Below are positions 9,364-17,076 of a stretch of 64,000 bases of DNA, piece after piece. The stretch is taken from positions 62,001 to 126,000 of the forward strand of contig JAHHIJ010000009.1 of NCBI GenBank assembly GCA_019358985.1, read 5' to 3'. Within the stretch, counting starts at the first letter, position 1. Each line of letters starts with the position of its first letter. The translations under genes were made by a program, and so were the position numbers. Under the pieces are notes generated by a model that was given only the letters and a program-made list of their open reading frames with translations, did not search any database and was not told the DNA's origin. This DNA is from Tolypothrix brevis GSE-NOS-MK-07-07A (GTDB lineage: Bacteria > Cyanobacteriota > Cyanobacteriia > Cyanobacteriales > Nostocaceae).

Positions 9364-9907
9364 GCAAGACAAGGGGACTCCTTGGGGACAAGGGGAATAC
9401 GCTTGATGTTAAGGTAAGGATTTTTGGTACTGATTTTAAACCTGTAGAGACGCGAAATTTCGCGTCTCTACATTGTTTTCTGGAGATGTCTATTACATAA
9501 ATTTAGTTATTTAATATGAGCGATAAGCAAGTTTTGTAACTACTTTGTAAAAAAACTTTACAAAAATTCATTAAGTTTGGTAGACTTGGTTACAGAACCA
9601 AACCTCCCCTGAGGAAAGCTTCGTGACTGTGAGCAGTTAGGTTGTTGTGGTGCAAAAGTTAAACCACACCTTTGTTATTGAATTAAAGATTTACTAGGAA
9701 GACAGTCTCTCGACTGGCTTGATTAACTACGAAAAAAATTGAACACCTACAAGGGTGAAGATTTTCTCTGTCTGGCTTTTAGGACGCTAACCCTGCTCGA
9801 TTGGAGTTGACGCGCGTTTATTGCCACTCTATCTCAGTCAAGAAAATTCGCTTTTTTTGAATGAATGCTTATCAGCTAATTAACAAATAACATTGGAGAT
9901 TGCGAAC
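9364..9907. other. Spacer of 544 bp upstream of the orange carotenoid protein gene
   Basis: The left part holds a decayed copy of a small mobile repeat (AATACGCTTGATGTTAAGG near 9398, then the palindrome at 9443-9472). The right part is the long leader and promoter region of the OCP gene. It includes an 8-bp dyad TTTGTAAA / TTTACAAA at about 9545-9564, which could be a regulatory site or part of a -35 region (TTTACA). No ORF is seen. Confidence 0.5.
9443..9472. repeat. Palindromic repeat (GTAGAGACG family)
   Basis: The sequence is a perfect palindrome with arms TGTAGAGACGCGAAA and TTTCGCGTCTCTACA. The same sequence recurs at 11479-11506. It is followed by a tail ending GGAGATGTC, seen again after copies at 42434, 42531 and 50321. 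Confidence 0.85.
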
Positions 9908-10873
9908 ATGGCTTTAACTATCGAGTCCGCTCAAAATATTTTCTCTAACATTCAAGTTCCTAGCCCAATTCCAGCTACCATAGCCCTATTTGATCAATTA
10001 GGCGTTGACGATCAACTGGCTTATCTCTGGTATGCTTACACAGAAATGGGTAGGACAATTACTCCGGCAGCTCTTGGAGCAGCACGCTTGCAACTAGCGG
10101 AAGGTTTGCTCAACCAAATTAAGCAGATGTCTAAAGAAGAGCAAACCCAAGTCATGCGGGAACTTGCTAGCCGTGCTGATAGTCCAATCAGCCGTTCTTA
10201 CGGTTTCTTCAGTGTTAACACCAAGCTGGCTTTCTGGTATGAGTTAGGTGAGTTGATGAAACAGGGTGTTGTGGCTCCCATCCCTAGCGGTTATCAAATG
10301 TCTCCTGGTGTGAAAGTAGTATTAGAAGCTACCCAGAAGCTTGATGAAGGTCAGCAAATCACCGTACTGCGTAACACCGTAGTAGATATGGGATTTGATA
10401 CATCTGCTCTTAGTCCAAGTAGTTCCAAGGCTGCTGCGGAACCTGCGTTTAAACGTAGTACTCCTTCTGTTACTTCAGTCAAGATTGAGGGTATCACAGA
10501 GCCTGCTGTAATCGGCTACATCGAAGCGATGAACGCAGATAATTTTGATGCAGCTATTAACTTATTTACTACCGATGGTGCGCTGCAACCCCCATTCCAG
10601 AAGCCGATAGTCGGTCATGAGGCGATCGCTAAATACATGCGCGAAGAAGCCCAAGGACTGAACATTATGCCCCAACAAGGTATCTGCGATGTTCTAGCAG
10701 ATGGTTCTAAGCAACTGAAAATCACAGGTGTGGTACAAACTCCTTGGTTTGGTGTCACTGTGGGTATGAATATTGCTTGGCGGTTCTTAATCAATCCTCA
10801 AGGTAAGATTTTCTTTGTGGCGATCGATATGCTAGCATCTCCCCAAGAACTTATGAACCTACGCCCTGTTTAG
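9908..10873 (+). CDS. ocp: Orange carotenoid protein (photoprotection)
   Basis: OCP binds a keto-carotenoid, senses blue-green light, and then quenches phycobilisome excitation. The 321-aa protein has both domains: the all-helical N-terminal domain (1-165) and the NTF2-like C-terminal domain (about 190-318). Key residues of the Synechocystis protein align: Y44, N104, W110 and R155 (the salt-bridge arginine in TVLRNTVVDMGFD). The linker is Ser/Ala-rich. The start is ATG 9908 (MALTIESAQ); an upstream in-frame TTG is ignored. No fluorescence recovery protein gene or ketolase gene is adjacent. That, and divergence from OCP1 (for example SVNTKLAFWYELG), hints at an OCP2- or OCPx-type paralogue. 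A terminator follows. Confidence 0.95.
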   Translation: MALTIESAQNIFSNIQVPSPIPATIALFDQLGVDDQLAYLWYAYTEMGRTITPAALGAARLQLAEGLLNQIKQMSKEEQTQVMRELASRADSPISRSYGFFSVNTKLAFWYELGELMKQGVVAPIPSGYQMSPGVKVVLEATQKLDEGQQITVLRNTVVDMGFDTSALSPSSSKAAAEPAFKRSTPSVTSVKIEGITEPAVIGYIEAMNADNFDAAINLFTTDGALQPPFQKPIVGHEAIAKYMREEAQGLNIMPQQGICDVLADGSKQLKITGVVQTPWFGVTVGMNIAWRFLINPQGKIFFVAIDMLASPQELMNLRPV

Positions 10874-10883
10874 AAATAAATTT

Positions 10884-10914
10884 AGGGTGGGCAATAATAC
10901 CCACCCTAGCTTTT
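10884..10914 (+). terminator. Terminator of the OCP gene
   Basis: The stem AGGGTGGG / CCCACCCT with an 8-nt loop is followed by AGCTTTT, 11 nt after the OCP stop codon. Confidence 0.8.
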
Positions 10915-10966
10915 GAACGGCAGAAGAAGGGGTCAACCCCCTTTGAATTCAAAAAAAGTTACTTTT

Positions 10967-11380
10967 TTAGCGCTCAATTAGTCTGGCTGAATCGCGTCTT
11001 GCGTTCCAGACACAAATTATATTACGATCGCCCCTTCCATAGCGATCGCCCCTTCCATAGCGATCGCCCCTTCCATAGCGATCGCCCCTTTCATAGCGAT
11101 CGCCCCTTCCATAGCGATCGCCCCTTTCATAGCGATCGCCCCTTTCATAGCGATCGCCTCCTTGATTACCGCGATTCCGAATGCTGTAGACATAACGATA
11201 ACTGACAAGGCGCCCATTCTGGTAAACAGGTTCGCTACCTCGCCTAGCAACTACCGAATAACCATTTTCGTTGATAAGTCTATCGCAACTAATCTCGCCA
11301 TTTGCAGCCTGAGCCGGGAATGTAGGTATCATACCTAAACAGAGAACAGCGGCAGTCAATAAAAGTTTTGTACGTTTCAT
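10967..11380 (-). CDS. Secreted protein with a GDRYER/GDRYGR hexapeptide repeat
   Basis: The 137-aa protein starts at ATG 11380 (MKRTKLLLTAAVLCLGM), a clear Sec signal peptide with likely cleavage after AQA. A short conserved-looking region with two cysteines spaced far apart (C39-type and the C-terminal CVWNARRD) surrounds seven to eight tandem hexapeptides G-D-R-Y-(E/G)-R. Each hexapeptide is encoded by an 18-bp unit containing one HIP1 site. The family is not recognised; the repeat is very basic and polar. A longer frame to 11584 would run through a mobile repeat and is rejected as the start. Confidence 0.7.
   Translation of the reverse strand: MKRTKLLLTAAVLCLGMIPTFPAQAANGEISCDRLINENGYSVVARRGSEPVYQNGRLVSYRYVYSIRNRGNQGGDRYERGDRYERGDRYGRGDRYERGDRYGRGDRYGRGDRYGRGDRNIICVWNARRDSARLIER
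11024..11157. repeat. HIP1 minisatellite: 18-bp tandem repeat
   Basis: Seven perfect GCGATCGC octamers lie exactly 18 bp apart, starting at 11042, 11060, 11078, 11096, 11114, 11132 and 11150. An eighth, degenerate unit (ACGATCGC) starts at 11024. The spacer is CCC(C)TT(C/T)CATA. The array lies inside the coding region of the secreted protein and encodes its hexapeptide repeat. Confidence 0.95.
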
Positions 11381-11761
11381 GGTTTTATATCCTGATTGAA
11401 AAGCTGAAATTGAAATTAAAAATATCTGATAACTCAATACACTTGGTGTTGAGACTTTTTGGTAATGATTTTTGATCTGTAGAGACGCGAAATTTCGCGT
11501 CTCTACGCTCGTCCGATCAGGCTTAACACCAAGCGTATTGTCTGATAACCCACTTTGAGTTGAGGCTTGCTGAATTGAAGCCACCCCAATTGTAGAAATT
11601 AGAGTTGCATCAACACATCAATCGAAGGTAATGATCTAAACATGACTTAAATCATGTTTTTCTATTTAAAAGCACGTCTTGGGTTTTATTTTTAATTTTT
11701 AATTTAGAATTGGAGGAAAGCGATGATCGTCGCTCAATGATAGTTCTAGTGGCAAAAAGGT
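11381..11761. other. Spacer of 381 bp with a small mobile element
   Basis: It lies between two minus-strand genes. It holds the 106-bp element at 11435-11540 and otherwise AT-rich sequence with no ORF that I trust. Confidence 0.6.
11435..11540. mobile_element. MITE-like element with terminal inverted repeats and 9-bp target duplication
   Basis: The left end CAATACACTTGGTGTTGAG (11435-11453) and the right end CTTAACACCAAGCGTATTG (11522-11540) are inverted repeats with two mismatches. The middle holds the palindrome GTAGAGACGCGAAA/TTTCGCGTCTCTAC (11479-11506). The element is flanked by the direct repeat TCTGATAAC at 11425-11433 and 11541-11549. No transposase is encoded. Related ends occur near 9398 and 44207. 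Confidence 0.8.
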
Positions 11762-12607
11762 TTAGTTTTGATACTTTTTCTCCGAAGACCAACCCAAACT
11801 AGTAGGCTGTTCGTAAACGCGCTTCAAAGTATTTACATCTCTGGTAGAAATAGGCGGCGGGTTGCGAACTTGGGAAAAGTATAAAGCATCACTTTGTATC
11901 GGGCTATGACCCCAAATTCCCAGCGCGTGACCGAATTCGTGGCGAGCGGCTGCGGTAAGATAATTACCAGTCTGGGTAGGACTCAGCAATATCGTGAAGC
12001 GGTGAGATAAAATTTTGTTATTTGTGTATAACTCGTAAGTAGTTTGTGCCGATCGCGCACGGGGAATGTTACTATTAGGCGACTTCTGAAGAGCTGGGGC
12101 TTTTCGCACAATTGTAATATTCGCAACTTCCGGCTGTTTGACTACCTCCAAAGGTAAATAAACATTCCACTCTTGCACTGCTTGTAGGACGGTATTAACC
12201 CATATTTGAGCCTGTTCTCTGCTAATTTCTTTCGGTGTTTCTACGTAAATGCGAACGGGAAACTTTGACCAAACTAAATAGCCGACTTCAGTTAATTTAA
12301 CTTGAGAAAAGTAGTCACCGCCGTTGGTGTTGTCTTTCCACTTTACCAGGGTCGGCGGTAAGGGATGAGGTTTTGGGGAAGTAGCGAGAATTGTTCTTAA
12401 CTCTGATGCATCTTTCGATCTTTGTGTCAAGATGCCATTTTCCGCAAGGGTGGGGTTGTTCTGAAAGTTAGTAAAAATAACTAACAGCCCTGTGCAAATA
12501 GCTAAGACAAGGGCTGCAATTAAACGTAAAATACTTTCCTTCGTAGTGAGCGGTTTACCGCTCATATCTTCCCTTTTAAGGGCTGAAGCCCTGACTACGA
12601 ACTTCAT
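11762..12607 (-). CDS. Matrixin-like zinc metalloprotease, membrane-anchored or secreted
   Basis: The zinc-binding motif HEFGHALGIWGH near the C-terminal third matches HExxHxxGxxGH of M10-type peptidases. An N-terminal hydrophobic segment (ILRLIAALVLAICTGLLVIF) serves as signal or anchor, so the catalytic domain should lie outside the cytoplasm. The first ATG (12607) is 3 nt after the secG stop, suggesting translational coupling. A second ATG (12565) has a better ribosome site (AAGGGAAGAT). The first ~20 codons are encoded by a dispersed palindromic repeat, so the native start is uncertain. The Met-turn is not obvious. The substrate is unknown. Confidence 0.75.
   Translation of the reverse strand: MKFVVRASALKREDMSGKPLTTKESILRLIAALVLAICTGLLVIFTNFQNNPTLAENGILTQRSKDASELRTILATSPKPHPLPPTLVKWKDNTNGGDYFSQVKLTEVGYLVWSKFPVRIYVETPKEISREQAQIWVNTVLQAVQEWNVYLPLEVVKQPEVANITIVRKAPALQKSPNSNIPRARSAQTTYELYTNNKILSHRFTILLSPTQTGNYLTAAARHEFGHALGIWGHSPIQSDALYFSQVRNPPPISTRDVNTLKRVYEQPTSLGWSSEKKYQN
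12540..12602. repeat. Dispersed palindromic repeat at the 5' end of the metalloprotease gene
   Basis: The sequence reads TTCGTAGTGAGCGG...CCGCTC, then AAGGGCTGAAGCCCT, and ends GACTACGAA. It has outer inverted ends CGTAGT/ACTACG and two inner hairpins (GAGCGGTTTACCGCTC and AGGGCTGAAGCCCT). This is a typical non-autonomous cyanobacterial repeat. Confidence 0.65.
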
Positions 12608-12609
12608 CC

Positions 12610-12843
12610 TTACTTAGGCAGCCAACCAGCGCTTAAAACTACAGTTAAGCCGAGGAAAATTACCGTAAGCGTCCAGGTAACTCGGTTGAGTGTGGTTTCT
12701 GCGCTTTTGGTGCTGCTAAACAATTGAGCCTGTCCGCCAATGGCAGCAACGCCATCGCCTTTCGGACTATGCAGTAATACTAAAACAATCAAACCAATGG
12801 CGGAAAATGCCCAGATGCCTTGCACAATATTAGTAACAGTCAT
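12610..12843 (-). CDS. secG: Protein translocase subunit SecG
   Basis: SecG is the small accessory subunit of the SecYEG channel in plasma and thylakoid membranes. The 77-aa protein has the typical pattern of two membrane helices (about 6-24 and 52-74) around a Gly-rich loop. That loop has HSPKGDGVAAIGGQAQLF followed by SSTKSAETTLNR, matching the SecG family. The metalloprotease gene follows after 2 nt. Upstream lies the hairpin array. Confidence 0.9.
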   Translation of the reverse strand: MTVTNIVQGIWAFSAIGLIVLVLLHSPKGDGVAAIGGQAQLFSSTKSAETTLNRVTWTLTVIFLGLTVVLSAGWLPK

Positions 12844-12864
12844 GGTAGGAATTTAAAGAGTTAG

Positions 12865-13056
12865 GTAGAGACGTTCCGGCGGAACGTCTGTACGAAAGTT
12901 GCAGTAGAGACGTTCCGCCGGAACGTCTGTACGAAAGTTGCAGTAGAGACGTTCCGCCGGAACGTCTGTAGGAAAGTTGCAGTAGACACGTTCCGGCGGA
13001 ACGTCTGTAGGAAAGTTGCAGTAGACACGTTCCGCCGGAACGTCTGTAGGAAAGTT
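12865..13056. repeat. Tandem array of five 39-bp hairpin units
   Basis: Each unit is a palindrome GTAGA(G/C)ACGTTCC-GSCGG-AACGTCTGTA plus the linker (C/G)GAAAGTTGCA, repeated every 39 bp from 12865, 12904, 12943, 12982 and 13021. The palindrome centre is GGCGG in units 1 and 4 and GCCGG in units 2, 3 and 5. The array sits between gpmI and secG (both minus strand) and is related to the GTAGAGACG palindrome family. Confidence 0.9.
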
Positions 13057-13103
13057 AAAAAATTATTAATTTTTAACTTCTCACTCATGAAGGACTAACT
13101 TTT

Positions 13104-14702
13104 TTACAATCCAACTGGTGCGGGAGTGCGTTTTAATTGCACTTCATACTCAGCATTTTGGAGTAGCGATCGCCCTGTCATTTCTTCTGGAATCGGCAGT
13201 TGTAAAATCTCCAGAATTGTCGGGGCAATGTCAGCTAGCTTACCATCGTTTCGCAGGCTGACATCAGTACCATGTCCGGGGATTTTTGCACCTTCTCCTT
13301 CTACCACAATTAAGGGGACTGGATTGGTGGTGTGAGCTGTCCAAGGATTGCCCGCATTATCTAGCATATGCTCGGCGTTGCCGTGGTCGGCGGTAATAAT
13401 TGCTGTACCTCCGGCTTTGCTAATGCTTTCTAGAAGGCGTCCCAAACATCGGTCAACGGTTTCCAATGCTTTAATCGTAGCGTCTATTTGACCAGTATGC
13501 CCTACCATGTCTGGGTTAGCATAATTAATTACAATTAGCGAGTAAATTTTCTTTTTGATGCCAGCGATCGCTACCTCTGTTAATGGTGCTGCTGACATCG
13601 CCGGCGCTTTGTCGTAGGTCGCTACCATTGGACTGCTGACCATTTCCCGGTCTTCTCCGGGAAAAGGTTCTTCCAAACCGCCGTTGAAAAAGTAGGTGAC
13701 GTGAGCGTATTTTTCAGTTTCGGAGGTGCGAAACTGCTTTAAATCATGATTGGCAATTACTTCCCCCAGAATATGACTGAGATTCTGAGGTTCAAAGGCT
13801 ACATCAACTCCTAATTCTGGATCGTACTGAGTAAAAGTAGCAAACGACAGCGGCGCGATCGCCCTTGTTTCAAAGTCGTTAAAATTGGGATTGACAAAAG
13901 CTTGCGTCAATTGTCTGGCGCGATCGGGGCGGAAGTTAAAGAATATCACTCCATCGCCTGATTCTACTGCGCCAGGAGCAATGCGTGTTGGTAAAATGAA
14001 TTCGTCGTTAACACCTTCGACGTAAGATGCTTCTATGACTTCCACAGCCTTACGACCGTCAAGAGCGCCATCTTGTGTCATGATGTCGTAGGCGCGTTTG
14101 ACTCGATCCCAACGGCGATCGCGATCCATTGCGTAATAGCGACCGCTAATGGTGGCTATTCGTCCAACGCCGATGCGGTCAATGTAATTTTGCAGCAACC
14201 CGATTGCTTGTACAGCATCTTTTGGTGTGGTGTCACGACCATCGGTGATGGCGTGGATGCAAATTTCGTCAAGTCCTTGACATTTGGCTAAGTCAAGTAA
14301 TCCAAACAAATGCGACAGGTGCGAGTGTACCCCACCCTCGGAACAAAGCCCAACTATATGCAGCTTGCCATTTCGACTGCGGACTTCCTGGCAAGTTTTG
14401 ACCAGTGCGGGGTTGCGTTGGATCGAACCGTCTTCCACAGCATCTGAGATGCGGACTAATTCTTGCGGTACAACTCGCCCAGCGCCAATGTTCAAATGAC
14501 CAACTTCTGAGTTGCCCATTTGACCCTCTGGCAATCCCACGGCTTTTCCGGATGTGTGGATGAGGGTATGCGGATAAGCTGCCCATAAGCTTTGCATTAC
14601 GGGAGTTTTAGCAGCAGCGATCGCGTTTCCTCGTGTTTCCTCGCAGTAGCCCCATCCATCTAAAATGACAAGCACCACGGGAGCAACAGGTGCCTTGGTC
14701 AT
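13104..14702 (-). CDS. gpmI: 2,3-bisphosphoglycerate-independent phosphoglycerate mutase
   Basis: GpmI interconverts 3- and 2-phosphoglycerate in glycolysis through a phosphoserine intermediate and two manganese ions. The 532-aa protein shows VILDGWG (D15), the active-site serine in QMGNSEVGH (S65), GVHSH, HAITDGRDT, RPDRARQ, and the C-terminal metal motif TADHGNAE. The start is ATG 14702 (MTKAPVAPVVLVILDGWG); upstream in-frame residues lack family similarity. The length is normal for a cyanobacterial iPGM. Confidence 0.95.
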   Translation of the reverse strand: MTKAPVAPVVLVILDGWGYCEETRGNAIAAAKTPVMQSLWAAYPHTLIHTSGKAVGLPEGQMGNSEVGHLNIGAGRVVPQELVRISDAVEDGSIQRNPALVKTCQEVRSRNGKLHIVGLCSEGGVHSHLSHLFGLLDLAKCQGLDEICIHAITDGRDTTPKDAVQAIGLLQNYIDRIGVGRIATISGRYYAMDRDRRWDRVKRAYDIMTQDGALDGRKAVEVIEASYVEGVNDEFILPTRIAPGAVESGDGVIFFNFRPDRARQLTQAFVNPNFNDFETRAIAPLSFATFTQYDPELGVDVAFEPQNLSHILGEVIANHDLKQFRTSETEKYAHVTYFFNGGLEEPFPGEDREMVSSPMVATYDKAPAMSAAPLTEVAIAGIKKKIYSLIVINYANPDMVGHTGQIDATIKALETVDRCLGRLLESISKAGGTAIITADHGNAEHMLDNAGNPWTAHTTNPVPLIVVEGEGAKIPGHGTDVSLRNDGKLADIAPTILEILQLPIPEEMTGRSLLQNAEYEVQLKRTPAPVGL

Positions 14703-14962
14703 AATAAAATTGCCCTTTACTTTTTGTAATACCCGAATGATACCACTGCTACCCACCCCCGCAAGTGAATTTCTGCTTATTAACTTTATTTATGATGTAA
14801 TTACGATTTTTTTTAACATTTTTTCAATTGGAATAATTTTTCCTGATTTTTTGTGGTAAACGTGGTTAGTTGTTGGTTGTTGGTTGTTAGTTGTAAAAAC
14901 TATAAGTACGCTTCCACCATGCACTAACCACTATTTACTATCAACTAACCACTCCCAACCCC

Positions 14963-16657
14963 TTATTTACTTTTGCCGCTGGTTTTGGCAGCTTTTGCGG
15001 CTTTTTTGGCAGCTTTCTCAGCAGCGATCGCTTCTAACTTTGCTTGTTCTTTTTCTTCGGCAATTTTATCCAGATAGTAATGATAATCCCCTAGATAGAC
15101 GCGAAATTCACCATTGCGGATTTCGACGATTTTATTTGCTACCTGAGAAATAAAATAACGGTCGTGAGAAACGACAATTACAGTGCCATCATAATTTTGG
15201 ATTGCTTCTTCCAGCATTTCTTTGGCTGGGATATCAAGATGGTTTGTCGGTTCATCTAAAATGAGTAAATTCGCAGGACACAAAAGCATTTTTGCCAACG
15301 CTAAACGCGCTTTTTCTCCCCCACTTAATGCTGCGACTGGTTTCAACACCGTGTCACCAGAAAACAAAAAGCGTCCCAACAGCGTGCGGACTTCTTCATT
15401 TTTCCAGTCGGGAACTTCATCATGGATGGTTTCCATGACAGTTTTCTTTAAATCCAAGGCTTCGGCTTGATTTTGCTCAAAGTAACCGGGAATAACATTG
15501 TGTTCGCCTAGCCCAACAGTACCCTCTGTAGGTTTTTCGCTACCCGTAATCAAACGTAACAAAGTAGATTTCCCGGCACCGTTGGGACCGAGAAAAGCGA
15601 TGCGATCGCCTTTTTCAATTAGGAGATTTGCGCCCAGAAAGAGAATTTTATCATCGTAAACATGAGTTAAATCTTTAATTTCCACTACTTCACGTCCGCT
15701 GCGGGGTGCGGGTGGAAAGCGGAAGTGCAAAGTTCTCATCCCACCTACGGGTGCTTCGATGCGTTCGATTTTATCAAGTTGTTTTTCCCGGCTTTTTGCT
15801 TGGGTACTGCGGGTAGCACTAGCGCGGAATCTGTCAACAAAGGTTTGCTGTTTTTCTAGTTCTTTTTGCTGACGTTCGTAAGCGCTAAGTTGCGCTTGTT
15901 GACTTTCAGATTTTTGTAACAGGTAAGCCGAGTAATTGCCAAGATAAGTGCTGGAAACACCGCGTTCTGTTTCCACAACTTGGGTGCAGAGGCGATCTAA
16001 AAATTCCCGGTCATGAGATACTATTACCATCGGGGTAGTCAACCCTTTAAGGTAAGTTTCTAACCACTCGATGGTTTCTAAGTCAAGGTGGTTTGTAGGT
16101 TCGTCCAGTAGCAATAAGTCGGGTTTTTGCAGCAGGATTTTACCCAAACTCATCCGCATTTGCCAACCGCCACTGAAAGCACTTACTAAGCGATCGCCAT
16201 CAGTACCATCAAAACCCATTTCTGGCAAAATCTTATCAATTTTTGCCTCTAATCCATAGCCATCAAGCCCTTCAAACTGCCTTTGGAGACGATCCATTTT
16301 GTCGATCAGTTTGTTTAACTCCTCTGGAGTTGCCGTTTCCATTTCCCGATGCACCTGTGACAAAGCTTCATTAACTTTGTTTGCTTCGACAAAGGCACGC
16401 CAAAATTCTTCTTTAACAGTACGGCTGGGGTCTACTTCAAATTCTTGGTTAAGGTAAGCTATGTGTAAGCTAGAAGGACGAATAATTTCCCCAGCGGTGG
16501 GTTCGATTTCGCCGGCGATGATTTTCAATTGGGTGGATTTTCCGGCACCGTTGACACCCACCAAGCCGATGCGATCGCCAACTTTGACTTCCCAGTTGAC
16601 ATCTTTAAGAATTTCGCCTGTGGGATAAATTTTACTTATATGTTCAAGTCGCAGCAT
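14963..16657 (-). CDS. ABC-F family ATPase (ribosome-associated, EttA/Uup type)
   Basis: This is a 564-aa soluble protein with two ABC nucleotide-binding domains and no membrane segments. Walker A sequences are GVNGAGKST and GPNGAGKST. Signature motifs are FSGGWQMR and LSGGEKAR, and both Walker B segments read LLLDEPTNHLD or LILDEPTNHLD. A coiled linker (about 240-300, rich in Q, E and R) separates the domains. ABC-F proteins act on ribosomes, at the E site, in translation control or antibiotic protection. The C-terminus is a Lys/Ala-rich tail (AEKAAKKAAKAAK) likely to bind RNA. Subfamily not resolved. Confidence 0.9.
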   Translation of the reverse strand: MLRLEHISKIYPTGEILKDVNWEVKVGDRIGLVGVNGAGKSTQLKIIAGEIEPTAGEIIRPSSLHIAYLNQEFEVDPSRTVKEEFWRAFVEANKVNEALSQVHREMETATPEELNKLIDKMDRLQRQFEGLDGYGLEAKIDKILPEMGFDGTDGDRLVSAFSGGWQMRMSLGKILLQKPDLLLLDEPTNHLDLETIEWLETYLKGLTTPMVIVSHDREFLDRLCTQVVETERGVSSTYLGNYSAYLLQKSESQQAQLSAYERQQKELEKQQTFVDRFRASATRSTQAKSREKQLDKIERIEAPVGGMRTLHFRFPPAPRSGREVVEIKDLTHVYDDKILFLGANLLIEKGDRIAFLGPNGAGKSTLLRLITGSEKPTEGTVGLGEHNVIPGYFEQNQAEALDLKKTVMETIHDEVPDWKNEEVRTLLGRFLFSGDTVLKPVAALSGGEKARLALAKMLLCPANLLILDEPTNHLDIPAKEMLEEAIQNYDGTVIVVSHDRYFISQVANKIVEIRNGEFRVYLGDYHYYLDKIAEEKEQAKLEAIAAEKAAKKAAKAAKTSGKSK

Positions 16658-16810
16658 TCGGTGTCTCTAGGGTTAGGGTATGGGTAACAGAGGCGCAGAA
16701 GCTTACGCCGTGTCCAAATATTAACAAAATTTAACTACATATTTCGTATTGATTCTGGGCATAAACAGAAGATTTTCAAAGGCGTCACGAGAATGCTGCT
16801 ACTGTGCTAT

Positions 16811-17035
16811 TTACCTCACCTCTTCAATGCTCAAGCCTAAACCTTCTGCTATCTGCTCTAAACTCAATCCTAATGCCCAAAAGCGACGTACAGCGCTTGA
16901 ATAAAATTCGCGTTTGCCTTCAAGCTTGCCTTCTTCCCTACCTTCAAGCTTGCCTTCTTCCCTACCTTCAAGCTTGCCTTCTGTGAAAGCGTCCTGATAA
17001 AATCTGGTTTGCTTAAACTCACTTAAACTAAACAT
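16811..17035 (-). pseudogene. Duplicated C-terminal fragment of the DUF2887 gene
   Basis: The 74-residue frame repeats the end of the neighbouring gene at 17077: MFSLSEFKQTRFYQDAFTEG, then an expanded KLEGREEG repeat, then GLSLEQIAEGLGLSIEEVR. Sequence just before it (…EEIQPMFSLSE) also matches the internal part of the full gene, so this is a partial tandem duplication without the nuclease domain. It may be translated from the internal ATG, but I treat it as a remnant. Confidence 0.65.
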
Positions 17036-17076
17036 TGGCTGTATTTCCTCTACAAGCTTGTTATCAAGTTATAATT

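Noticed and set aside
10999-11250. ORFs on both strands reading the HIP1 minisatellite
   Set aside because: The 18-bp period leaves several frames open. Only the frame with a signal peptide and non-repeat ends (10967-11380) is credible.
12865-13056. Possible CRISPR array
   Set aside because: Units are contiguous palindromes with a constant 11-bp linker, and there are no unique spacers or cas genes.
12861-13088. Minus-strand ORF made of FLQTFRRNVSTAT repeats
   Set aside because: It is only a translation of the 39-bp hairpin array, which has no stop codons in that frame.
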